From NCBI GenBank assembly GCA_029964075.1, contig CM057138.1, forward strand, positions 10,720,932-10,784,931: 64,000 nucleotides of DNA. The letters run 5' to 3'. Made by a program: the position numbers and the translations under genes. The notes below the pieces were generated by a model. That model did no database searches and was not told where the DNA came from. It was given only the letters and a program-made list of their open reading frames with translations. The DNA is from Patiria pectinifera. Lineage: Eukaryota > Echinodermata > Asteroidea > Valvatida > Asterinidae. Below are positions 58,801 to 64,000 of the stretch, piece by piece. The first letter of the stretch is position 1; each line of letters starts with the position of its first letter.

Positions 58801-59085
58801 TCCCCCATAGACTTGTGTGCATTTATCTGCTTTGTTTATCTTCCGACACTAAATCGTTGAATCTGATGTGCGCACGTGCCGTAACTCCGAAATGGTTTAT
58901 TGTGACGCAGTCCAATTCACTCACCTGTATACCACTTGATATCTCTATCTCCTGCGTCCACCATTGATTACTGATCTTCGTAATCCCAACTGCGATCACG
59001 GAGTCAGTCTGAGTGATATGAATGGCCAGGGACTGTGAAGTGGGTAGGGGCGGGGCTACAACCAACTCAATCAACCTTTGCACAC
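28616..59085 (-). CDS. CATSPERB: CATSPERB, CatSper channel auxiliary subunit beta (5' end outside window)
   Basis: CatSper beta is a single-pass membrane subunit of the sperm flagellar CatSper calcium channel; its large ectodomain forms part of the extracellular canopy over the pore. Sixteen GT-AG exons join in frame without a stop (2153 nt, 716 complete codons of protein): 58925-59085, 55891-56039, 52599-52741, 51631-51684, 50392-50597, 49309-49445, 43448-43533, 41577-41735, 39777-39907, 36859-37056, 34304-34414, 33357-33467, 32736-32874, 31015-31118, 30349-30423 and 28616-28804. The C-terminal half matches the family clearly: VNYRPPSPLGISIP with YNADPSKP, the Cys-rich KQC-ECGC-DCRE block, YVITVKEIN, LYHFRASVIRGFSYCNLEDE and VYVDKAPLPNP before the helix. 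N-glycosylation sequons and cysteines fit an ectodomain. Vertebrate proteins are about 1100 residues, so roughly the first third is missing to the right. Residue numbers below count from the first complete codon here. Confidence 0.92.
29360..30310 (-). repeat. Tandem array of degenerate tRNA-like units (about 145 bp period)
   Basis: Units repeat near 29560, 29700, 29850, 29990 and 30130. On the minus strand each has an A-box-like TTGGTAGAGCAC and a B-box-like GGTTCAAATCC, twice per unit in two variants. No complete cloverleaf can be drawn, so these are probably tandemly amplified SINE heads. They lie in the last CATSPERB intron. Confidence 0.75.
30349..30423 (-). CDS. CATSPERB: CATSPERB exon o
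   Basis: Residues 630-654, GSGLYHFRASVIRGFSYCNL then EDEVQ, the conserved juxtamembrane ectodomain. Phase 0 at both ends. Confidence 0.95.
30550..30915. mobile_element. Long-TIR MITE family D, copy 1
   Basis: About 45-bp inverted ends starting AATTCGGGCGATTCACAATG, including gcagtgcgccaccaagagt. No coding sequence. In CATSPERB intron n. Confidence 0.8.
31015..31118 (-). CDS. CATSPERB: CATSPERB exon n
   Basis: Completes Asp595 and encodes 596-629, STPSLDKMKELLTEQIGNTS then INPATVRLILT. Ends in phase 0. Confidence 0.92.
31160..31750. mobile_element. Inverted pair of tRNA-like SINE units
   Basis: Plus-strand unit at 31278-31345 (gtggtcgagtggtaagac and GGTTCGAGTCCCACC) faces a minus-strand unit at 31540-31612 (caagtggtgagacgtctgc). 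Palindromic ataagatggaattt motifs lie outside. Related partial copies lie at about 36205-36370 and 36610-36810. Confidence 0.65.
32520..32735. repeat. CCAAGCCCCTCC-type degenerate repeat
   Basis: Several copies of caagcccctccc and accaagaccc in the intron directly beyond the exon m donor; related text also at 31858-31905. Confidence 0.55.
32736..32874 (-). CDS. CATSPERB: CATSPERB exon m
   Basis: Residues 549-594, AYRLVHPGKLSMRFQI through EPYVITVKEINGRQDYSVE. The acceptor catttag is used; the nearby cctacag would break the frame. One base of Asp595 follows. Confidence 0.92.
33357..33467 (-). CDS. CATSPERB: CATSPERB exon l
   Basis: Residues 512-548, with YKQCLDKANRSECGCTDAMK and TDCRERR-type cysteine spacing conserved in the family (C-x8-C-x1-C and a later DCRE). 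Donor gtaaac. Confidence 0.95.
33761..34153 (-). mobile_element. tRNA-derived SINE, copy 1
   Basis: On the minus strand: head with A-box-like TGGTCCAATGGTTA and B-box GGTTCGAATCC, then a conserved middle (gcaaggcactttaccattat) and a tail ending gcgctatataagactccgg. Confidence 0.82.
34304..34414 (-). CDS. CATSPERB: CATSPERB exon k
   Basis: Residues 475-511: VNYRPPSPLGISIPTSRNIY followed by NADPSKPRPRDFYQISK. This is the most diagnostic CatSper beta block in the window. Confidence 0.96.
34586..34771. mobile_element. Short MITE, CAGGGGTGTGA ends
   Basis: Inverted CAGGGGTGTGA and TCACACCCCTG, flanked by ataaaa on both sides (6 bp seen). Interior has several aaaaagctgaa motifs. Superfamily uncertain. 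Confidence 0.6.
35600..36075. mobile_element. Dispersed repeat with inverted CTAGGG ends, copy 2
   Basis: Diverged second copy of the 14845 repeat in CATSPERB intron j, ending ggaaccctagag. Confidence 0.5.
36859..37056 (-). CDS. CATSPERB: CATSPERB exon j
   Basis: Residues 409-474, with LLCPRTSFTLTFQATCPSTK and HLHYVYQPQLS, ending in VLIDIP. Two cysteines likely form a disulfide. Phase 0 at both ends. Confidence 0.93.
37435..38075. mobile_element. Long-TIR foldback element
   Basis: Arms of about 210 bases: ccaaaaatacccgcaaca, gcgaggctct, aaagcttgaaatct, actttatccctgg and aaataaaggcatgtc all recur inverted on the right. The unpaired middle is about 200 bases. In CATSPERB intron i. Confidence 0.78.
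38244..38750. mobile_element. TTAA-bounded MITE family A, copy 2
   Basis: Same inverted ends (AGCTATAGTCCATCATTTG) in opposite orientation to copy 1; the right TTAA has decayed to TATA. In CATSPERB intron i. Confidence 0.8.
39167..39710. mobile_element. TTAA-bounded MITE family A, copy 3
   Basis: Complete, TTAA at both ends, internal taagacgcaccgttgg half-palindrome. It lies 66 bases beyond the donor of CATSPERB exon i. Confidence 0.82.
39777..39907 (-). CDS. CATSPERB: CATSPERB exon i
   Basis: Completes Ala365 and encodes 366-408, with LPLMYLRVANPKVFYI and LTLQVKNMLHGK; the Y-L-x-V-x-N-P pattern is family-typical. Ends in phase 0 before gtgagt. Confidence 0.92.
40485..40930. mobile_element. 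Foldback repeat family E, copy 1
   Basis: Inverted arms ggtaaaatctggactttt/aaagtccagattttacc and gaggaattatcgc/gcgataatattcctcc, then a body with accaccccttcacgaaa and gcatgcatttgcacacaaat. Confidence 0.65.
41577..41735 (-). CDS. CATSPERB: CATSPERB exon h
   Basis: Completes Asp312 and encodes 313-364: LTLTEAPCRHFLTPDPNAS, then DLSDNFTFSVTASLKG. Two sequons (NAS, NFT). Confidence 0.9.
41967..42285 (+). mobile_element. tRNA-derived SINE, copy 2 (3' truncated)
   Basis: Same head, tggttagggtgttcgactcg and GGTTCGAATCC, and same middle, but the tail after gggtctcatatg is missing. Confidence 0.82.
42295..42880. mobile_element. Foldback repeat family E, copy 2 with palindrome
   Basis: Inverted version of the body at 40740-40880 followed by a near-perfect palindrome at about 42690-42820 (gtgatccatggaccattcta on both sides of ctcggcttcgcctcgg). 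Confidence 0.65.
42918..43355. mobile_element. Foldback element with ATT microsatellite ends and 16-bp units
   Basis: Ends are (ATT)n then CCGACTGCTCAACCTATG, with the exact inverse on the right. The left half holds about seven units like cacccctatgttccga in one orientation, the right half about seven in the other. Confidence 0.8.
43448..43533 (-). CDS. CATSPERB: CATSPERB exon g
   Basis: Completes Ser283 and encodes 284-311, CCQLVNISGSLLSG and GEWGLYQTYS. Paired cysteines and the sequon NIS suit an extracellular domain. Confidence 0.88.
44322..44807. mobile_element. TTAA-bounded MITE family A, copy 4
   Basis: Complete, TTAA at both ends. A short deletion is seen around the middle palindrome compared with other copies. 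Confidence 0.82.
45958..46555. mobile_element. TTAA-bounded MITE family A, copy 5
   Basis: Complete ends, but with about 110 extra bases in the middle, including a duplicated aattataacaaccgcg and a segment, atttgctttttatgtgcatt, that recurs near 46680 outside the element. Confidence 0.78.
47062..48057. mobile_element. Long-TIR element, about 1 kb
   Basis: Arms of about 260 bases: gctatccgctc, aagtacagttgggggtgac, ccctggtgtacgtgcgtcac and atgtcccgcccatgg all recur inverted on the right, around an AT-rich middle. No transposase ORF. In CATSPERB intron f. Confidence 0.78.
48605..48972. mobile_element. PIF/Harbinger-like MITE, copy 2
   Basis: Closely similar to the element at 3500 and flanked on both sides by TAA (48602-48604 and 48973-48975), the duplication expected for PIF/Harbinger. 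Lies in CATSPERB intron f. Confidence 0.82.
49309..49445 (-). CDS. CATSPERB: CATSPERB exon f
   Basis: Residues 238-282 (starts TLSVNASAGVACLLQEGRFE; sequon NAS) plus two bases of Ser283. Followed by a 5.8-kb intron. Confidence 0.88.
50013..50369. mobile_element. Long-TIR MITE family D, copy 2
   Basis: Same ends and interior as the copy at 30550, inverted. The last base lies 22 bases from the CATSPERB exon e donor. Confidence 0.8.
50392..50597 (-). CDS. CATSPERB: CATSPERB exon e
   Basis: Completes Glu169 and encodes 170-237, with VPGWHCGDVGKTLE, a sequon NRT and HMLQPTYPAKRWRLYD. Ends in phase 0 before gtcaga. A MITE end lies 22 bases beyond the donor side. Confidence 0.9.
51005..51417. mobile_element. 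TTAA-bounded MITE family C
   Basis: Ends TTAAAGAGGTTGTGGAATGC and GCATTCCACAACCTCTTTAA; internal long palindrome at about 51141-51210 with arms cgtgacgtaataaacaggac. In CATSPERB intron d. Confidence 0.8.
51631..51684 (-). CDS. CATSPERB: CATSPERB exon d (54 nt)
   Basis: Residues 152-168, VQPYYGKTVLMYLKLKG, with split codons at both ends. Acceptor aaaatttgcag, donor gtaagt. Confidence 0.85.
51795..52176. mobile_element. Foldback MITE with AATAAGCC ends, copy 1
   Basis: Ends AATAAGCCATTTGCGAGT and its inverted partner, with long imperfect inner arms (ggggcaagctcttgc against gcttgccccgaatcac). Confidence 0.72.
52308..52386 (+). repeat. tRNA-like SINE head
   Basis: gtggctcagtggttaacacg plus B-box GGTTCAAGTCC; the variable part matches the SINE units at 31278. 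Not a clean tRNA: the acceptor stem does not pair. Confidence 0.6.
52599..52741 (-). CDS. CATSPERB: CATSPERB exon c
   Basis: Completes Arg103 and encodes 104-150 (SGGRAIVTDSLPEIQTPDYL and following), with one base of Thr151. The donor gtaagt is strong. Confidence 0.85.
53040..53125. repeat. Poly-G tract
   Basis: A run of about 22 G after gggctgg near 53096. Length may be unreliable in the assembly. Confidence 0.7.
53219..53448. mobile_element. hAT-like MITE with poly-G/poly-T interior
   Basis: Inverted ends CATGGGCGTC and GACGCCCATG; flanks gccatgac and gccatggc give an 8-bp duplication with one mismatch. Contains a T tract of about 20 and long G tracts, so exact length may be unreliable. 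Confidence 0.65.
53460..55190. other. CATSPERB intron b sequence, nothing recognised
   Basis: AT-rich intron DNA with short G/C homopolymers near 53630-53680. No exon fits the reading phase here. Confidence 0.4.
55199..55597. mobile_element. Mariner-like MITE
   Basis: Ends CAGGATGGT and ACCATTCTG flanked by TA; the interior is an imperfect inverted repeat (gattctttttag near 55275 against ctaaaaagattctcc near 55520). No ORF of note. Confidence 0.7.
55891..56039 (-). CDS. CATSPERB: CATSPERB exon b
   Basis: Residues 54-102 (starts LSEMVPNSALAVQFVTEAKA) plus two bases of Arg103. The donor is AAAG then gtagta. An apparent GC donor 19 bases earlier gives the wrong phase for the next exon and was discarded. 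Confidence 0.8.
56929..57703 (-). mobile_element. tRNA-derived SINE, copy 3, split by hAT MITE
   Basis: Same SINE as at 33761; its head is interrupted by the hAT-like element at 57317-57686 and continues as cagcacccca to about 57703. Confidence 0.82.
57317..57686. mobile_element. hAT-like MITE inserted in a SINE
   Basis: Inverted ends CAGTGGCGTCGCCA and TGGTGACGCCACTG, exact 8-bp duplication accacagc (57309-57316 and 57687-57694). G/C-homopolymer-rich interior. Removing it restores a continuous SINE head. Confidence 0.88.
57990..58205. repeat. Dispersed repeat, copy 2 of 2
   Basis: Inverted match to 1690-1905. Contains repeated cgtccacgatt and cgtccgcgattgg words. Unclassified. Confidence 0.7.
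58515..58901. mobile_element. Foldback MITE with AATAAGCC ends, copy 2
   Basis: Ends AATAAGCCATTTCGGAGTTA and inverted GTAACTCCGAAATGG. Related to the element at 51795. Ends 23 bases from the CATSPERB exon a donor. Confidence 0.7.
58925..59085 (-). CDS. CATSPERB: CATSPERB exon a (first in window)
   Basis: Begins with two bases of a split codon, then residues 1-53, including SLAIHITQTDSVIAVG and NQWWTQEIE. The acceptor is gttacacag and the donor gtgagt. It joins the next exon in phase 0. This part of the family is less conserved, so support is splice sites, frame and context. Confidence 0.8.
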
Positions 59086-59133
59086 CTGTGTAACAATAAC
59101 AAAGTGAAACAAGGTATGTTAATTGTCATGCTG

Positions 59134-59656
59134 TTAATGGGAATGTACAACATTTGCTTTTGCTGCAATTTTCAGAAATAAATGGATTTGGAGGATTAGC
59201 ATGTTATAGCAAATATTGTTACACTGACTTGTTTCACGGTTTGGGTTCGTAGATGCTGGAAAAACCAAGAAAACCAATCATATTCTTGTAGTCTGGTTCC
59301 CAGACCCCACTTAAGATGAAACAGAGCAATTTATAGACTTTGGGAAATTGTACGATCAGAGAATCAGTCAAGCAGGCTTGTAGTCTTCACAGGTGTGTAA
59401 TCAATTGCAAAGAAAATGCAGACGAACTAAATATGAAAAACTAGGAGCACATTTTGAAAAAAAAAACAGTTTTCTCCAATGCTGGTCGGCCGACCAGCGT
59501 TGGAAAAATACAGTTTTTCTTGAAAATGTCAGCACACCGGGAGCCACAACTTTACAGGATGCTTTAGACTGCATTCCCTAACAATCAAGTAAGATATTTC
59601 GTGATAATTTGGTCATTTCGTTTTTGATGTTTGCAAATGTTGTATCTTCCCTTTAA
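59134..59656. mobile_element. TTAA-bounded MITE family B, copy 3
   Basis: Same layout; palindrome at 59476-59503 around GGTCGGCCGACC. Starts 48 bases upstream of CATSPERB exon a. Confidence 0.8.
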
Positions 59657-59710
59657 GCATGGTCGTTTTGAAAGGAAATCAAAGTGACACATTTCACTTC
59701 TAAAAAGAAG

Positions 59711-60222
59711 GTTATATTTTGTACAACATTTGCTTTTGATGCAATTTTCGGAAATGGATGGATTTGGGGTTAGTATTTCATAGCAAATATTCTCACGCTG
59801 ACCTGTTTAAAATGTTGTGTTCCTAAATGCTGGAAAACAAAGAAAACAAAATTGGTGTTCTTGTATAATGGTTCCCTGACCCTACTTCAGATGAAACAGA
59901 GGAATTTATAGACGTCAGGTGAGGGAATCAGACTAGCTAGCTTGCACCTACATGTACCTGTTCACGGATGTGAACTAACTAAATTTGGTAAATTGAGGGA
60001 GTATTTGCAAAAAAGTTAGGTTTTTCCCAACAATGGTCGGCCGACCATCGTTGGAAATTGATACAAAACTCCCACTTTTCTTGCAAATAAGCACCCTTAT
60101 TAGGTGCCATGATTTCACATGATGCTTGAGACTATTATTCACTTACATGTACAGTCATGTAAGGTAATTCACAATAATTTGGTAGTTTTTTTATGTTTGC
60201 AAATGTTGTATATTACCTTTAA
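59711..60222. mobile_element. TTAA-bounded MITE family B, copy 4
   Basis: Adjacent to copy 3; the left end is decayed, the right TTAA is intact; palindrome near 60027-60054 around GGTCGGCCGACC. Confidence 0.72.
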
Positions 60223-60990
60223 ATTTCACACTATCATAAAAAAAATTGTGATATAAAAATATTTCAAAGTAAATTCTGCAAGGTTATTCAAGTTTTTATC
60301 ACAAATGTTGAAGTCTCTTTCATACCGAAGTAGCTGAGAGGGGCATTTCCATATTGTTAATTCAAATGGATGAGAAAGTTAACTTCTCTGTCTGCTATTT
60401 GGAGTGGAGAAGATTTGGACATGAGTTAAGAGGCAACAAATTTAGTTGTGATAAAGTAATAAAACTGACAACGTTTTGATTACACTTTTGATGTAAGGAT
60501 TGAAAAAAGAAAACTTCTTCATATGTCCTGCAATGCCTTAGCATTAGTTACTTGGAAATTCATCTACAGTATAATTCTCAACATTTTTGCGAGTCACTTT
60601 CTAATTCCTACCAACAGAGGGCATTTGGATGTCGCATCGAGCTTGTCACTGCACATAAGCAGACATTGACATGTGACAGCTGATACGGCCTGCAGGCTGT
60701 CGCCCAGCAAGCCGTGCCAAAACCGTTTCCCCGCGCTGATTTTCAGTTTGACGAGTGCAGGGAATGCACGCTTGTTTGTTTTCAGTGCGTGGGGCGCCCC
60801 GCTCTGAAGCGTGGGTGATTCGGGAGGACCGTGCCCCACGCTGGCCCTGCGTACACGTAAATGCTGGAGCTATTTCTGGGTGACGTCGTGTCTTAATTCA
60901 TTTTTGAGACAAAACAGCTTAAAGATGCAATGGACAAAAACATTTGTAGGTTGATGGGGAAAAGATCATTCGATCAAAGATCGTTTTCAA
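60223..60990. other. Non-coding, upstream of CATSPERB exon a
   Basis: No exon with matching phase was found. A moderately GC-rich stretch at 60600-60870 has an open minus frame but no splice signals or recognisable product. Confidence 0.35.
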
Positions 60991-60997
60991 CAGGGAT

Positions 60998-61228
60998 TCT
61001 GTAGTATAATCCTGAAATCGGGAAATTCCTGACCACAAAATGCTGAAAGCAGGAAAATTCCTGACCAAAAAATCCTGAAAGCAGGAAAATTCCTGACCAA
61101 AAAATGCTGAAATCGGGAAAAATCCTGACCAAAAAATCCTGAAAGCAGGAACATTCCTGACCAAAAAATCCAGAAAGCAGGAAAATTCCTGACCAAAAAA
61201 TCCTGAAATCAGAACAATCCTGAAAAAC
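60998..61228. repeat. Minisatellite of about 31 bp, seven units
   Basis: Units of the type attcctgaccaaaaaatcct with gaaagcagga or gaaatcggga. The repetitive minus-strand frames it opens are by-products. Confidence 0.88.
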
Positions 61229-61784
61229 CTCACCCCTGGTCCACCAAATGGACTCTGTTAAGAAAAGTAAATGTACATGTGTATCATCCTTGTACTTTGT
61301 GTCACATTTTGTACTAATCTAGTTTTAAAACTATATGTACCGGTAGGGCCTTTGTGTTCACTTTTTTTGTACATTTATGTACCAGTATTTATCTTGTGAA
61401 TTGTACATGTAAACTTGACCTTCCATCCTCTGCTACTGCTTACAACCCGAGCGGTCATTCTCGCCTTGTGGCCAGAGAAGATAACAGCAAATTTCTAATG
61501 GTAACTGTAAAAATTCATCATAATTTGTAATACTTCTCAGGGGAAAGAAAATAATTATTGCGGGTGAAATTTAGCAGACCATGCATCTCCCTAGTGGTAG
61601 GTCAAGGGCTTGGGGAGGACTGGAGGACACATGATGACCATTCAAATATGAGAAACTGAACACAGGCTGCTGCAAAGCCTGCCCTCTGTTGGCGATCTCG
61701 ATATAAAATACGCACTGGAACGAGTCTGTGATTAAGTCATTGATCTGTTGCTTTCTGCAGCTGAACTCCACCAGTGGTGTACAG

Positions 61785-62460
61785 TATACAAATATTGAGC
61801 GGCTCAGAGTGGAATGGGAGGAATATTATCGCAAGGTAAAATCTGGACTTTTCATTCGCCTCGTGAAATGGAAAAGCCAGATTCTACCGAGCGATAATAT
61901 TCCTCCCATTTCACAATTTAAAGCCACTCAATATTTATTTATATAACTGACATATATACATGTACCGGTATATCCTTGTCATTTGATTTATTTTAAAATA
62001 AATAGTAAATGATTTGAAATCATTTACTACACCACGAGGTAAAGCATTCAATAATTGTTTTATAACACCTCACCCGCAGATTCTGCTTGGTTTTTAATAT
62101 TTTAAAATTATTTAAATCTAATACAGTTAAAATGAACTTCTATTTCAATACAAAATTGGTGGGAAATGTATTTCTCTCTTCCAAACCACCCCTTCATGAA
62201 TTGTTTGAACCCAATCCTGCAGCACTGGCTCTTGGGAACAATACGCGCTACGCGCACACCAGCATGCAATTTGCACACAAATACCGAGCCATGGAACAAG
62301 GATGATCCTAACTGTTGAATAGTAAATCCCATTCACCATGGGCGAATGGGACGTTTTGAGCCCCAGCGCGAATGGGAGCAATAATGAATGTCACGTGATG
62401 TGAGTTCCACCAATCAAATGACAAGGATCTCTATGTCAGTTATATAATCAGTGATGTAGT
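61785..62460. mobile_element. Foldback repeat family E, copy 3
   Basis: Has both the hairpin (ggtaaaatctggactttt) and the body (tctcttccaaaccacccctt, cacaccagcatgca) in one piece. Confidence 0.65.
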
Positions 62461-62469
62461 CAAGTCCAT

Positions 62470-64000
62470 CATATATTCAGTCACATCAAGTCCATCAGAA
62501 GAATCAGTAGGATGAACAACAACAAAAGGAGTGCTTTTTATTTGCAGTCACAATTTACATGAATAGCTTTATTTGTATTGATATCAGACTTGTGATTAAC
62601 CTGATAGGACTTTTGATGGCAACAATCAAATCATTATTGCATGTAACAATAACAAACTTGTACCATCTGAAATCCTTTTTGATGTTCCTCTTTATAAGAC
62701 CTAGATACTGTTTATAAATCTTCATGCCTTTATATTTTCCATCAATGCAATGAGAGAGTAATTATATATAAAAAAATGACCTACATTGTGTACTGTTTTA
62801 TCTTCATGCCTTTATATTTTCCATCTATGCAATAGACCTTTATCGTTGCTGCCACCATTTCAGTCATAGTCCCTGTATCCAATAACAGTACTGAATGATA
62901 ATATTTTTGTGCAAAAAGGAACCAGACCACTTTTCCTTCCAGCCTCGCTTTGGTTACGTTGATTTGAATGGGGAAAAATCAAGATGGCCGCAACATGATA
63001 ATGGTCTATGAGAGAGCTGTTTAGCGTCACCTTACTTGACTTGTTTTTTTTTCTTCTTCAAATAAATGTTTTGAAATCAGAAAATGTGCATTTTTTATTT
63101 TGGCAATGAATGAGTATTACTCAATGATGAACCGCATGTATGTATATAAACCACAAAACCATGATGTTGCAGATGCACATAGCGGGCATGCAGGTCCGTG
63201 CATTGTTTCATGACAAAACTGCCTCTTTAACTTGGGGAACTCTGCATCAACTTAGCAATACACAAGTCTGTATTCCCTTCACCTGGACTCCCTGTGCCGT
63301 GGTATGCACACAACACCCATTACCAAATCAAAAACATCCACCCTCTCCCAAGAATCCTGTCACCACAAAATTTGTCAGGCCAAATATTTCCCCCTAGGAG
63401 ATCTGTATTATGTGCCCATGTGTCCAGGAGTGTTGCTCTGTTTGTAAGATCCCCTGGGGATCGGCCTGGGCAGATTTTGTCCCTTGGGGAGACAGCCTCA
63501 CAATGGGTAACCAATTTTCCCGCATGCCACAGCTACTGTCAGTACACAGTAGCAACAAACTGACAGACATTGTTAACAAATTAAATCTGGTCTTTTTTTT
63601 TTGGACAAACTGTAAACACATTTTTGTGATGTTTCATTTTTATTATTTTTTTGGCTTGTCAGTGGCAAAAACAAGAATCCAAAATATGTGTTTACCGGTG
63701 TATAAATAGTGAGATTTAATTTGCGTGTTGGGGATGGTATGCAGAAAACATGACAGCAATTATTTCTCACTGGGGATAGTTTTTTTTAAGGTACGCAAAC
63801 ATTTCTGGAAATCAAATTTCATCAGATTGTTTGTTTGTTTACAACACAGAAGCTAAGGAAGGGAATGCTGAGCATGTGAAACTTATGTCAAAAACTGATC
63901 ATATGATCATATTTATTGAGCTAAAGAAGTTCTGTTATTTACATGTTTCCCATATTATCGTCTGTGTTTTCACGAATTGACAAAAACCCGAAAATCAATA
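62470..64000. other. Non-coding to the window edge
   Basis: A direct repeat of cttcatgcctttatattttc (near 62723 and 62802) is seen. No supported gene. A missing CATSPERB 5' exon could lie here but none is convincing. Confidence 0.35.

Noticed and set aside
60919..61233. Phe-rich repetitive minus-strand ORF
   Set aside because: Opened by a 31-bp minisatellite; no start context, no splice support, no known family.
61571..61771. Minus-strand ORF of 66 codons as a possible CATSPERB exon
   Set aside because: No good donor, weak acceptor, and it contains the ccaacagagggc word that recurs in repeats here.
63283..63356. Minus-strand candidate exon, 74 nt open frame between an AG and GTGAAG
   Set aside because: Its end phase does not match CATSPERB exon a (which would then read a stop), and no linking exon was found. 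Could be real only with an unseen intermediate exon.

Overview
The window looks like nuclear DNA of a marine invertebrate deuterostome, most likely an echinoderm. This is inferred from short coding exons in long AT-rich introns, very many short non-autonomous transposons, an auxiliary subunit of the sperm CatSper channel, and a single-exon relative of the RAG1 N-terminal half. No prokaryotic gene organisation is visible. The species cannot be fixed from the sequence alone.

Three protein-coding loci are supported. (1) SURF4, plus strand, 2849-12249: five coding exons that join in frame to a complete 270-residue ER cargo receptor ending in a di-lysine retrieval signal. (2) A 601-residue uninterrupted ORF, plus strand, 19449-21254. 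It has the zinc-binding, RING and nonamer-binding-like architecture of the RAG1 N-terminal half, followed by two AT-hooks and acidic tracts, but no recombinase core. (3) CATSPERB, minus strand, 59085 down to 28616: sixteen exons that join in frame to 716 C-terminal residues, including the single transmembrane helix and the stop. Its 5' exons lie beyond the right edge. SURF4 and the RAG1-like gene are tandem on the plus strand; CATSPERB converges on the RAG1-like gene.

Most of the rest is repeat. The last CATSPERB exon runs into a 79-bp minisatellite of about 22 copies with a seven-unit higher-order repeat, and the last intron holds a tandem array of degenerate tRNA-like units. Mobile elements with readable ends include three hAT-like elements with 8-bp target duplications (one built of GAGTC pentamers, one nested in a SINE), three PIF/Harbinger-like elements flanked by TAA or TTA (one nested inside a mariner-like element), two mariner-like elements at TA, three families bounded by TTAA (five, four and one copies), several long foldback elements and three copies of one tRNA-derived SINE.

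The strongest candidate for something new is the stand-alone RAG1 N-terminal-like gene. Next are the CATSPERB tail captured by a minisatellite and the satellite-filled transposons. The three genes show no evident shared pathway; their proximity looks incidental.
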